Positions 31,328-39,244 of a stretch of DNA of 64,000 bases are shown here, piece by piece. Source of the DNA: JBBRYK01 sp038237665 (lineage in GTDB: Bacteria; Actinomycetota; Thermoleophilia; Gaiellales; Gaiellaceae); contig JBBRYK010000001.1 of the NCBI GenBank assembly GCA_038237665.1, positions 1 through 64,000 of the forward strand, written 5' to 3'. The stretch's first letter is position 1, and every line of letters begins with the position of its first letter. The notes under the pieces were generated by a model that made no database searches, was not told the DNA's origin, and was given only the letters and a program-made list of their open reading frames with translations. The position numbers and the translations under genes were made by a program.

Positions 31328-33438
31328 GCCGCACCACCGCTGCACTCGGCCCGATCCCGGCCCCCGCCGACCTCTGGGACACCGAGCGTGCCGCCGGGCT
31401 GGAGGGAGTCGACGAGCTCGTCTACCGCTCGAATCTCCTCGGCTCCGATCGCGCGATTGCCAACCAGGGTGGCGGCAACACATCGATGAAAGGGACCGCA
31501 TCCGACCACGCCGGTCGCGAGATTCGTGTCCTCTGGGTGAAGGGCTCGGGCACGGACTTGGCGACGATCACCACCTCGGGCTTCGCCGCGCTCCGCCTTG
31601 ACGACCTCCTGCTGCTTCGGGCGCGACCTGCGATGAACGACGCCGAGATGGTCGATTACCTGGGGCGGTCCGGGGTCCATCTCGACCAGCTGCGACCGTC
31701 GATCGAAACCCTCCTCCACGCGTTCCTCGTGGCGCCGCACGTCGACCACACACATCCCGACGCGATCGTCGCGCTCACGTCCACGCCTACCGGCCGCCGG
31801 CTTGCCGAAGAGGCATTCGGCGACGAGGTCGTCTGGCTCGACTACCAGCGGCCCGGCTTCGACATGTCGAAGCGCATCGCAGAACTGGTGGACGAGAACC
31901 CGCAGTCGCGGGCAGTCCTCCTCGAGAAGCACGGGCTGGTCACCTGGGGCGGCACGAGCGAGGAGGCGTACCGCTCGACGCTGGAGTTCGTGGCCCGCGC
32001 GGCCGAGGCGCTCGAGCAAGCCGGCGGCGACCGGGCCGGCCTCGGCGGCCAGAAGGTACGCGCTCTCGACGACGCCGAGGCCGAGCAGCTGCTCATCGGG
32101 GCGCTTCCGTTCCTGCGCGGCGCGCTTCTGTCCGACACGAGCGGGGTCGTCCTCGAGGTCGACCGGAGCCCCGACGCCGTCGCGTTTGCCTCCTCGGAGC
32201 GCGCGCCGACGGTAAGTCAGGTCGGGGCACCGTGCCCGGACCATCTCGTCAACACGAAGCACAAACCCCTCGTCGCCGACTTCGACGTCGACCGCGACGG
32301 CGGACGGCCCCTCGGTGAGGTCCTCCGGCATGGTGTCGGCGAGTACGCGGCCTGGTACCGAAGCTACTACGACGCCTATCTGGCCGAGGAGAGCCGCCCG
32401 TTCGCCATGGACCCGCCCGGCCCCAGGGTCGTTGTGATCCCGGGCGTCGGGGTCATCACCTCGGGGCGCGACACGGCGCGGGCCCGCTTCTCACGCGACC
32501 TGTACCGCCGGGCGATCCGGGTTCAGAATGCCGCCGACGCGGCCGGCGGCTTTCGCTCGCTCAGCGAGGCCGAAGCCTTCGCAATCGAATACTGGCCGCT
32601 CGAGCGCTACAAGCTCTCGCAGGCTCCTCCTCCCGGCGAGCTCGAAGGGCGGATCGCCGTCATCACGGGCGCCGCGAGCGGCATCGGTCGCGCCGCCGCC
32701 CGCCGACTCGCGCAGGCCGGCGCACACGTCGTCGTCGCCGATCTCAACCTCGCGGGCGCTGAACAGGTGGCCGAGGAGCTCGAGGAGCGCCACGGTTCCC
32801 GGCGCGCGTTGGCCGTCCCGGTCGACGTCACCGACGAAGGGGCCGTCCGCGCGATGGTGGGCGCAGCCGTCCTCGCCTACGGTGGGCTCGACATCCTCGT
32901 CTGCTCGGCGGGCCTGGCGACGAGCGCGCCGGTGACCGAGACGACGCTCGAGGACTGGGAGCGAAACTACGCCGTCCTCGCCCGCGGCTACTTCCTTCCC
33001 GCCCGCGAGACCTTCCGCGTGCTGCTCGAGCAGGATTCCGGCGGGTCGATCGTCTTCGTGGGCTCGAAGAACGCGCTCGTCGCCGGAGCCAACGCGACGG
33101 CGTACTCGTCGGCGAAGGCGGCGTCCCTTCACCTCGCCCGGTGCCTGGCGGAGGAAGGCGGACCGGCCGGGATCCGGGTCAACACCGTGAATCCGGACGC
33201 GGTCATCGAAGGATCGGCGATCTGGTCCTCCGAATGGAAGGCCGAGCGCGCCAGCGCGTACGGGGTGGCGGAGGAGGATCTGCCCGCTTTCTACCGCGCC
33301 CGGACGCGGCTGGGCGTGAACGTTACCCCCGAAGACGTGGCGGAAGCGATCGCCTTCCTCTCCGGCCCTCGGTCGAGCAAGTCGACCGGAAACATCGTCA
33401 ACGTCGACGGCGGGGTGCCCGCCGCCTACCCGCGATGA
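31324..33438 (+). CDS. rhaEW: bifunctional rhamnulose-1-phosphate aldolase / short-chain (lactaldehyde) dehydrogenase
   Basis: A 704-aa fusion. Residues 1-430 are a class II aldolase/adducin domain (GGGNTSMK, VKGSGTDLA, DHTHPDAI with zinc His residues, EKHGLVTWG). Residues 435-704 are an SDR (VITGAASGIGRAAARRL, then ADLN, and the Ser-Tyr-Lys set in FVGSKN ... AYSSAKAA). Fusions of this kind in rhamnose loci cleave rhamnulose-1-phosphate to dihydroxyacetone phosphate and L-lactaldehyde and oxidise the latter to L-lactate. The ATG at 31324 overlaps the rhaB stop; the longer upstream frame is a shadow of rhaB. Confidence 0.92.
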   Translation: MSRTTAALGPIPAPADLWDTERAAGLEGVDELVYRSNLLGSDRAIANQGGGNTSMKGTASDHAGREIRVLWVKGSGTDLATITTSGFAALRLDDLLLLRARPAMNDAEMVDYLGRSGVHLDQLRPSIETLLHAFLVAPHVDHTHPDAIVALTSTPTGRRLAEEAFGDEVVWLDYQRPGFDMSKRIAELVDENPQSRAVLLEKHGLVTWGGTSEEAYRSTLEFVARAAEALEQAGGDRAGLGGQKVRALDDAEAEQLLIGALPFLRGALLSDTSGVVLEVDRSPDAVAFASSERAPTVSQVGAPCPDHLVNTKHKPLVADFDVDRDGGRPLGEVLRHGVGEYAAWYRSYYDAYLAEESRPFAMDPPGPRVVVIPGVGVITSGRDTARARFSRDLYRRAIRVQNAADAAGGFRSLSEAEAFAIEYWPLERYKLSQAPPPGELEGRIAVITGAASGIGRAAARRLAQAGAHVVVADLNLAGAEQVAEELEERHGSRRALAVPVDVTDEGAVRAMVGAAVLAYGGLDILVCSAGLATSAPVTETTLEDWERNYAVLARGYFLPARETFRVLLEQDSGGSIVFVGSKNALVAGANATAYSSAKAASLHLARCLAEEGGPAGIRVNTVNPDAVIEGSAIWSSEWKAERASAYGVAEEDLPAFYRARTRLGVNVTPEDVAEAIAFLSGPRSSKSTGNIVNVDGGVPAAYPR

Positions 33439-34949
33439 GCGAGCCGACCGCCACTCCGCTCCTCGAGCTGCGCGGGATCGCGAAGTCGTACGGCGGTGTG
33501 CAAGCGCTCGCCGACGTCAGCTTCGCGATTCAGCCTGCCGCGGTTCACGCGCTCGTCGGCGAGAACGGCGCCGGGAAGTCGACCCTCGTCAAGATCGTCA
33601 CCGGTGTCGTGCACCCGGACGACGGCGAGCTGCTGATCGACGGAGAACCGACCCGCGTCGGCGACCCGCAGGCGGCACACCGGTTCGGGATCGTCGCCAT
33701 GTATCAGGAGCCGACGGTCTTTCCCGACCTCACGGTCGCGGAGAACGTCTTCGCGGGCCGCCACCCGAGGACCGGGGTCCGCACCGTCGACTGGGGCGCG
33801 ATGCGGACCGAAGCCTCACGCATCCTCAACGAGCTCGGCGTCGATTTCGGCGCCGACACCCCCGTACGCGGCCTCGGGGTCGCCGACCGCCAGCTGCTCG
33901 AGATCGCGAAGGCTCTCTCGTCGAGCGCTCGCCTCCTGATCATGGACGAGCCCACGGCGGCTCTCTCGCCGAACGAGGTCGAGAACCTCTTCGCCACAGT
34001 GCGCCGGCTCCGGGAGCGCGGGGTCGCGATCGTGTTCATCAGCCATCGGCTCGAGGAGGTGAGCGTGATTGCCGACACGGTGACGATCCTTCGCGACGGA
34101 CGCCACGTCGCGACGCGCCCTGCAGCCGAGCTAGCGCACGGCGAGATCGTCCGGCTGATGGTCGGTCGCTCCCTCGACGCGCTCTTCCCGAAGGAGGAGG
34201 CAGAAATCGGCGACGTCGTCTTCCGGGCCGAGGGTCTTTCGCGCGGCGGCGTCTTCTCGAATATCGCCTTCGAGCTACGTCGTGGCGAAATCGTCGGTCT
34301 CGCCGGTTTCGTCGGCTCGGGACGGACGGAGGTGGCACGCAGCATCTTCGGCATCGACCCGCTCGACAGAGGACGCCTGTGGATCGACGGACGGCCGTTC
34401 GGGCCGCGTTCGCCCAGGGCGGCGCTCCGCCGCGGCCTCGCCTACCTCCCCGAGGATCGCCTCCACCAGGGCCTCGTCCAGCCGATGTCGGTCGCGCAGA
34501 ACGTCTCCATGGCGGTGTTGCCTCAACTGACACCGGGTGGGCTCCTGCGCCCTCGACGGGAGCGCGCGCTCGCGCGGCGCTTCATGGAGCAGCTTCGGAT
34601 CAAGGCGACCTCGCCCGCGCAGATCGTTCGCAGCCTTTCGGGCGGGAATCAGCAGAAGGTCGTCCTCTCGAAGTGGCTCGCCGCGGAACCGAAGATCCTC
34701 ATCCTCGACGAGCCCACTCACGGAGTCGACGTCGGTACCAAGGCCGACGTCCACCGAACGATCTCCCACCTCGCCGCGCAGGGCCTCACGATCCTCCTCA
34801 TCTCCTCCGAGCTGCTCGAGGTGCTCGGCATGAGCGACCGGATCCTCGTCATGCGCGAGGGGCGGCTGGTCGCCGAGATCGGACGCGGCGAGGCAACAGA
34901 GGAGCGCGTGATCGCCGCGGCCGCCGGCGTCGCAGAGGCTGCCGCATGA
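33435..34949 (+). CDS. sugar ABC transporter ATP-binding protein (two NBDs), rhamnose type
   Basis: A 504-aa tandem ATPase of the RbsA/RhaT-type CUT2 transporters. NBD1 (1-240) has GENGAGKST, a signature replaced by GVADRQLLEIAKAL, and LLIMDEPTAAL. NBD2 (250-504) has GFVGSGRTE instead of a perfect P-loop, the signature LSGGNQQKV and LILDEPTHGVDVG. This asymmetry is normal for the family. The ATG at 33435 overlaps the aldolase gene by 4 nt. It energises the two permeases downstream for sugar uptake. Confidence 0.93.
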   Translation: MSEPTATPLLELRGIAKSYGGVQALADVSFAIQPAAVHALVGENGAGKSTLVKIVTGVVHPDDGELLIDGEPTRVGDPQAAHRFGIVAMYQEPTVFPDLTVAENVFAGRHPRTGVRTVDWGAMRTEASRILNELGVDFGADTPVRGLGVADRQLLEIAKALSSSARLLIMDEPTAALSPNEVENLFATVRRLRERGVAIVFISHRLEEVSVIADTVTILRDGRHVATRPAAELAHGEIVRLMVGRSLDALFPKEEAEIGDVVFRAEGLSRGGVFSNIAFELRRGEIVGLAGFVGSGRTEVARSIFGIDPLDRGRLWIDGRPFGPRSPRAALRRGLAYLPEDRLHQGLVQPMSVAQNVSMAVLPQLTPGGLLRPRRERALARRFMEQLRIKATSPAQIVRSLSGGNQQKVVLSKWLAAEPKILILDEPTHGVDVGTKADVHRTISHLAAQGLTILLISSELLEVLGMSDRILVMREGRLVAEIGRGEATEERVIAAAAGVAEAAA

Positions 34950-35992
34950 GTCCCTCGCTCCGCGGCATCACTCCGCAGACCCTTGCCGCCGCCGTCCTCC
35001 GGCTCCGTGAGTTCGGCATTCTCCTGGCACTCGGGGCTGCGGTGGCGTTCTTCACGATCCGCGCGCCGAACTTCGACAGCGTCGGCAACTGGCAAGGGAT
35101 CGCGCAGAACGTCGCGATCGTCATCGTCGTCGGGGTCGGCGAGACGCTGGTTGTCCTCACGCGCAACATCGACCTGAGCGTGGGGTCGATCGTGGGGCTG
35201 ACTGCGTACCTCTCGGCTGCGACCTTCGCCCATTACAGCGGTGCCCCTCTTCCGGTTGTGGCGCTGATCGCGGTAGCGATTGGACTGTGTCTCGGTCTCG
35301 CGAACGGGCTCCTGGTGGCGGTCGCGAAGGTTCCCGCGATCATCGCGACGCTCGCGACGCTGGCGATCTACCGGGGAATCGACGTGCAGATCACCGGCGG
35401 AGGAAACATCACCGCCTACGAGCTCCCCGACCGCTTCCTCAAGCTCGCATCGACGAAGCCGGCAGGCGTTCCCACGCTCGCCTGGGTCGCAGCCGGGGTC
35501 GCCGTCGTGGGCGCCGCCGCGGTTCGCTGGGCGCCGTGGAGCAGAGACCTCTACGCGATCGGCTCCAATCCAGAGGCTGCGCGCTTTGCCGGGATCCCGG
35601 TCGGACGGCGAGTGATCACGGCGTTCGCATTGAGCGGCGCGCTCGCCGGCCTCGGCGGCTTCCTCTGGGCGTCGCGCTTTCCGACCGTCGACGCCGTCGC
35701 CGCCAAGGGCTTCGAGCTCGACGTCATCACAGCGGTCGTCATCGGCGGCGTCAACGTCTTCGGCGGGTCGGGAACGATGCTCGGCGTCGCCCTGGGAGCG
35801 CTCCTCGTCGCCACGATCCAGAACGGGTTCACGCTGCTCCGCATCTCCGAGTTCTGGCGGCTGTTCTTCAACGGTTTTGCCATCGTCGTGGCGGTCACGA
35901 TCGACGCGCTCGTCACGCGGCGGCTCCAGGAGGCCCTGCGGAGGCGTCGCGCCGAGGCCCTCGCCGCCAGACATCTCGAGGCCGGTGCATGA
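34946..35992 (+). CDS. sugar ABC transporter permease 1
   Basis: A 348-aa inner-membrane permease of the BPD_transp_2/CUT2 family with 9-10 predicted helices. Family motifs GVGETLVVLTRNIDLSVGSI, NGLLVAVAKVPAIIATLATL and IGSNPEAARFAGIPV are clear. C-terminal tail is Arg-rich and cytosolic. The ATG at 34946 overlaps the ATPase gene by 4 nt, and its own end overlaps the next permease. With the second permease it forms the heterodimeric channel. Confidence 0.93.
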   Translation: MSPSLRGITPQTLAAAVLRLREFGILLALGAAVAFFTIRAPNFDSVGNWQGIAQNVAIVIVVGVGETLVVLTRNIDLSVGSIVGLTAYLSAATFAHYSGAPLPVVALIAVAIGLCLGLANGLLVAVAKVPAIIATLATLAIYRGIDVQITGGGNITAYELPDRFLKLASTKPAGVPTLAWVAAGVAVVGAAAVRWAPWSRDLYAIGSNPEAARFAGIPVGRRVITAFALSGALAGLGGFLWASRFPTVDAVAAKGFELDVITAVVIGGVNVFGGSGTMLGVALGALLVATIQNGFTLLRISEFWRLFFNGFAIVVAVTIDALVTRRLQEALRRRRAEALAARHLEAGA

Positions 35993-37059
35993 AGGCCGCG
36001 CAGGCGATCGCTGTCCGCCTGCTCGCCCGCTGGGAGACGCTCCTCGTTGTCGCCATCGTCGGCGCAGGCATCTGGAGCACGACCCTCTCGCCGTTCTTCC
36101 TGCAGCGGGCGAACCTGCTCGACCTCCTGACGCCCTACATCTTCATCGGGCTGATGGCCTTCGGGCTCGCGTTCGTCGTCATCGCCGGCGAGATTGACAT
36201 CTCGATCGTCTCGAACATGGCGGCGTCCGTCGTCTGCTTCGCGCAGCTCTATGCCGCCGGGGTCAACGTCTGGCTCGCGGCACTGATCGGACTCGGTGTG
36301 GCGACAGTTCTCGGGCTTGTCAACGGTGCTCTCGTCAGCCTGCTCGAGCTCCCCTCGCTCGCGATCACGCTGGGGACGTTGGCCGCCTACAGCGGCCTTG
36401 CCTACGTCATCCTTTCCGGCGAGGGCGTCGCCTCCTTCCCCGCCGGCTACAGCAAGATCGGCGGGGGCTACATCGGGAAGGAGCTTCCGATCGCGCTGCT
36501 CGTCGTGATTGCGCTCGCGCTCGTGCTCGGGCTCGTACTGCACGCGACGCGGTTCGGACGCTACGTCTTCACGATCGGGTCGAACCGCGAAGCGGCACGC
36601 TTCTCAGGCATACCCGTGGCGCGTGTTCGGATGACGGTCTTCGCGGTCTCGGGTCTGATGGCGGGGTTCGCCGGCGTCGTCTACGTCGGCTACTTCGGGT
36701 CCGCCCGCGCCGACGCCGGAACCGGATCGCTCCTTGACGTCGTGACGGCCGTCGTGCTCGGAGGGGTCGACATCTTCGGCGGCGCTGGCTCGATGCTCGG
36801 CGTGTTCCTCGCTCTCATCCTGGTCGCGGAGCTCCGCAACGGGATGCAGCTGGCGAACATCCAGGGCGACACCCAGGACATCGTGATCGGCGGGCTCTTG
36901 CTCGCGGCGATCATCGCCGGCAACCTGCTCCGCGCCGTCCAGGGAGGGCGGATCCGAGTGGGGCCGCTCCGCCTAGCTCGAAGGGAGGTGGTCGAACACG
37001 AAGCGACCGAGGCGATCATCGCCTCCAAGTTGGCACCCGAAAACCTGAAAGGAAGGTAA
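35989..37059 (+). CDS. sugar ABC transporter permease 2
   Basis: A 356-aa CUT2-type permease, parallel to the gene before it. Motifs are FGLAFVVIAGEIDISIVSNM, LPSLAITLGTLAAYSGLAYV, IGSNREAARFSGIPV and VVLGGVDIFGGAGSMLG. About ten helices and a charged 40-residue cytosolic tail. 4-nt overlap with permease 1. The binding-protein gene starts 4 nt after its stop, preceded by GGAAGG that lies in the end of this gene. Confidence 0.93.
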   Translation: MKAAQAIAVRLLARWETLLVVAIVGAGIWSTTLSPFFLQRANLLDLLTPYIFIGLMAFGLAFVVIAGEIDISIVSNMAASVVCFAQLYAAGVNVWLAALIGLGVATVLGLVNGALVSLLELPSLAITLGTLAAYSGLAYVILSGEGVASFPAGYSKIGGGYIGKELPIALLVVIALALVLGLVLHATRFGRYVFTIGSNREAARFSGIPVARVRMTVFAVSGLMAGFAGVVYVGYFGSARADAGTGSLLDVVTAVVLGGVDIFGGAGSMLGVFLALILVAELRNGMQLANIQGDTQDIVIGGLLLAAIIAGNLLRAVQGGRIRVGPLRLARREVVEHEATEAIIASKLAPENLKGR

Positions 37060-37063
37060 ACGA

Positions 37064-38089
37064 ATGCATAGATGGAGACTCGCCCCCGTCGGCGTGGTCG
37101 CAGGCGCCGCGCTCGCTACCACCCTGGCCTTGACGCTCTCGGCCGGGGCCACCACCAACAAGGGCTACAAGATCTTCTTCCTGCCGAAGACGACGACGAT
37201 CCCGGTCTTCACGCAGAACGCCAAGGGCGCGAAGGCGGCGGCGAAGGAGCTGGGTGACAGCGTCACCTACAACGGCCCCACTGACGTTTCGGGACCCAAG
37301 CAAGTGCCGTTCATCGACTCTGCCGCTCGGCAGGGCTACAACGGGATCGTCATCTCGACACCGGACGCGAACGCCGTCGCTCCGGCGCTCAAGCGCGCCA
37401 TGGCGAAGGGCGTGAAGGTGGTCTCGTACGACGCTGACACGGCGCCCGACTCGCGCACGATCTTCGTTGCCCCCTCCTCGAACAAGCTGATCGGCGCGCT
37501 CGAGGTGCAGTGGGCCTTCGACGAGACGGGCGGCAAGGGTGAAATCGCCATCCTCTCGGCGACGCCGACGTCTCCGAACCAGAACACGTGGATCAAGTTC
37601 ATGAAGCAGGAGCTGGCGAAGCCGAAGTACAAGAACATGAAGCTGGTCAAGATCGCCTACGGCAACGACGAGCCGACCGAGTCCGCCAAGCAGACGCAGG
37701 CGCTCGTTCAGGCGTACCCGAAGCTGAAGGCGATCATCGCTCCGACGACCGTGGGCATCCAGGCCGCGGCGCAGGAGCTTCAGCAGGAGGGCAAGTGCGG
37801 CAAGATCCAGCTCACCGGGCTCGGCCTTCCCAACGACATGCGCAAGTACGTCAAGGCCGGGTGTGCGAACAAGTTCGGTCTCTGGGACGAGCAGGCTCTC
37901 GGCTACCTCGCGACCTACGTCGTTCACAACGTGATCGCGGGCAAGCTGACCGGCAAGCTCGGGCAGTCCTTCACGGCCGGGCACCTCGGCAAGTTCACCG
38001 TCGCTGTCAGCGACGGCAACAAGCCAGTGGTCGTTCTCGGCCCGCCCCTGGCGTTCACGCCGCAGAACATCGACAAGTACCACTTCTAG
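37064..38089 (+). CDS. rhaS: rhamnose-type sugar-binding protein (Peripla_BP_4)
   Basis: A 341-aa exported solute-binding protein. Signal peptide is LAPVGVVAGAALATTLALTL with cleavage near SAGA. The Peripla_BP_4 fold is shown by FLPKTTTIPVFTQNAKGAKA, GIVISTPDANAV, VVSYDADT and AIIAPTTVGIQAAAQ. No lipobox Cys at the signal end, so anchoring in a Gram-positive wall would need other means. The name follows the RhaS of rhizobial ABC loci (binding protein), not the E. coli regulator. Ligand L-rhamnose is inferred from the operon. Confidence 0.85.
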   Translation: MHRWRLAPVGVVAGAALATTLALTLSAGATTNKGYKIFFLPKTTTIPVFTQNAKGAKAAAKELGDSVTYNGPTDVSGPKQVPFIDSAARQGYNGIVISTPDANAVAPALKRAMAKGVKVVSYDADTAPDSRTIFVAPSSNKLIGALEVQWAFDETGGKGEIAILSATPTSPNQNTWIKFMKQELAKPKYKNMKLVKIAYGNDEPTESAKQTQALVQAYPKLKAIIAPTTVGIQAAAQELQQEGKCGKIQLTGLGLPNDMRKYVKAGCANKFGLWDEQALGYLATYVVHNVIAGKLTGKLGQSFTAGHLGKFTVAVSDGNKPVVVLGPPLAFTPQNIDKYHF

Positions 38090-38095
38090 AAAAGC

Positions 38096-38142
38096 CCCGG
38101 ACAGGAGGGCGGAGGCGTCTCGGCTTCCGCCCTCCGTCCGGG
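38096..38142 (+). terminator. long stem-loop between the binding-protein gene and the ASRT gene
   Basis: A 17-bp stem with one bulged A (CCCGGAC-A-GGAGGGCGGA against TCCGCCCTCCGTCCGGG, 12-nt loop) starts 7 nt after the rhaS stop. No T-run follows, and a Shine-Dalgarno (GGGAGGAG) for the next gene overlaps its 3' end. It probably acts as a 3' stabiliser for the highly expressed binding-protein message and reduces read-through or translation of the last gene. Confidence 0.55.
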
Positions 38143-38152
38143 AGGAGCGAAA

Positions 38153-38518
38153 TTGTCCGGAGGCAGGGAGCGATGGTTCGTACCGGACGCCTTTCTCCCG
38201 GTGGGGTCGTCGCACGGCGTCGCCAGCCACGAATCGGCTTGCCTCTTGAACTGCGGTGACGAGGAGACCCGGGTCCGGTTCACGTTCTTTTTCGAGGACC
38301 GGGATCCGCTCGGGCCCGTCGAAGTGCTCCTCGGCGCGCGCCGCGCCCGGCACGTACGCCTCGACGATCCCGCCCAGATCGGGGGCGTCGAGCTTCCTCG
38401 AGGAGTCTGCTACGCGTACGCCGTCGAAAGCGACGTGCCCATCGTCCTCCAGCACTCCCGCCTCGACACCTCGAACGGCGCATACACGCTCTTCACGACG
38501 ATCGCCTACGGCGAGTAG
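38153..38518 (+). CDS. ASRT-family small protein (Anabaena sensory rhodopsin transducer-like)
   Basis: A 121-aa beta-sandwich protein of the sensory-rhodopsin-transducer family. Typical features are RWFVPDAFLPVG at the N-terminus, SHESACLLNCGDEETRVRFT, FFEDRDPLGPVEVLLGARRA, PRGVCYAYAVESDVPIVLQH with the RLDTSNGAYTLFTTIAY ending. No rhodopsin gene is in the window. Family members also occur with sugar-metabolism genes and have been proposed to bind small molecules. TTG start with GGGAGGAG 8 nt upstream. Last gene of the rhamnose operon, so a rhamnose-related binding or mutarotase-like role is possible, but this is inference. Confidence 0.8.
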   Translation: MSGGRERWFVPDAFLPVGSSHGVASHESACLLNCGDEETRVRFTFFFEDRDPLGPVEVLLGARRARHVRLDDPAQIGGVELPRGVCYAYAVESDVPIVLQHSRLDTSNGAYTLFTTIAYGE

Positions 38519-38679
38519 ATCCCGCCAAGGAGGCCCGCCGTCCGGCGCGACGCGTGACCGCGTCACCGGCATCCCGACGCGACCGCGACTGGACCGCCGC
38601 GCCGAGCTCTCCGGTCTCCGCATCACGCGCGACGATCGAGTACGTCACACCGTGAATCTAAGCGAGCTGCCAGGCCGCG

Positions 38680-38692
38680 TATCCTTGCTGCA
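38680..38692 (+). promoter_or_regulatory. candidate -10 for a leaderless pgsA-like transcript
   Basis: TATCCT at 38680-38685 ends 7 nt before the GTG at 38693, which puts transcription start at or next to the start codon. There is no Shine-Dalgarno, as expected for a leaderless mRNA. No clear -35. The rest of the 38519-38692 gap has only a 6-bp GACGCG hairpin at 38549-38564. Confidence 0.35.
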
Positions 38693-39244
38693 GTGGCCAC
38701 CAGAGCCGTCCCTTTGCCGCTGGAGCGGCTGCCGAATGCGCTGACGATCGCGCGGTTCGCGCTGATTCCACTGTTCGTCGCCTTCCTCCTCTCCGCCGAG
38801 GGCGGCCACAGCTGGGCGGCGGGAGTCGTGTTCGGAATCGCCGGAGTGACCGACCAGATCGACGGCTGGCTGGCCAGGCGCTGGCGCGCCGAATCCAACT
38901 TCGGCCGGATCGCCGACCCCCTGGCCGACCGGCTGATGATCGGCTCGGCGGTCATTCTGCTGGTCATCGCCGACCGGCTGCCGTGGCCCGCCCTCGCGAT
39001 CGTCGTCGCCCGAGACGCCGTGCTGGTGCTCGGGCTGACCCTCTTCGCCGGGCGCGGGATCTCCGTCGAGGTCAACTTCGTCGGCAAGGTCGCGACCTGG
39101 GCGCTCTACTCGTCCGTCGGCTTCGTGCTCGTCACGCACAAGTCCGACGAGTGGCCGCTCTGGATCTTCTGGGTCGGAGTGGGACTCGCGGTTGCCGCAG
39201 GTGGGCAATACGTCTACGACACATGGAAGGAAATCCGTCGATGA
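38693..39244 (+). CDS. CDP-alcohol phosphatidyltransferase (PgsA-like)
   Basis: A 183-aa integral membrane enzyme with about 5-6 helices. The family signature D-x2-DG-x2-AR-x8-G-x3-D-x3-D is complete (TDQIDGWLARR, then SNFGRIADPLADR). Best match is CDP-diacylglycerol:glycerol-3-phosphate phosphatidyltransferase, which makes phosphatidylglycerol phosphate; phosphatidylinositol phosphate synthase is an alternative in actinobacteria. GTG start, apparently leaderless. The next gene overlaps by 4 nt. Confidence 0.85.
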   Translation: MATRAVPLPLERLPNALTIARFALIPLFVAFLLSAEGGHSWAAGVVFGIAGVTDQIDGWLARRWRAESNFGRIADPLADRLMIGSAVILLVIADRLPWPALAIVVARDAVLVLGLTLFAGRGISVEVNFVGKVATWALYSSVGFVLVTHKSDEWPLWIFWVGVGLAVAAGGQYVYDTWKEIRR

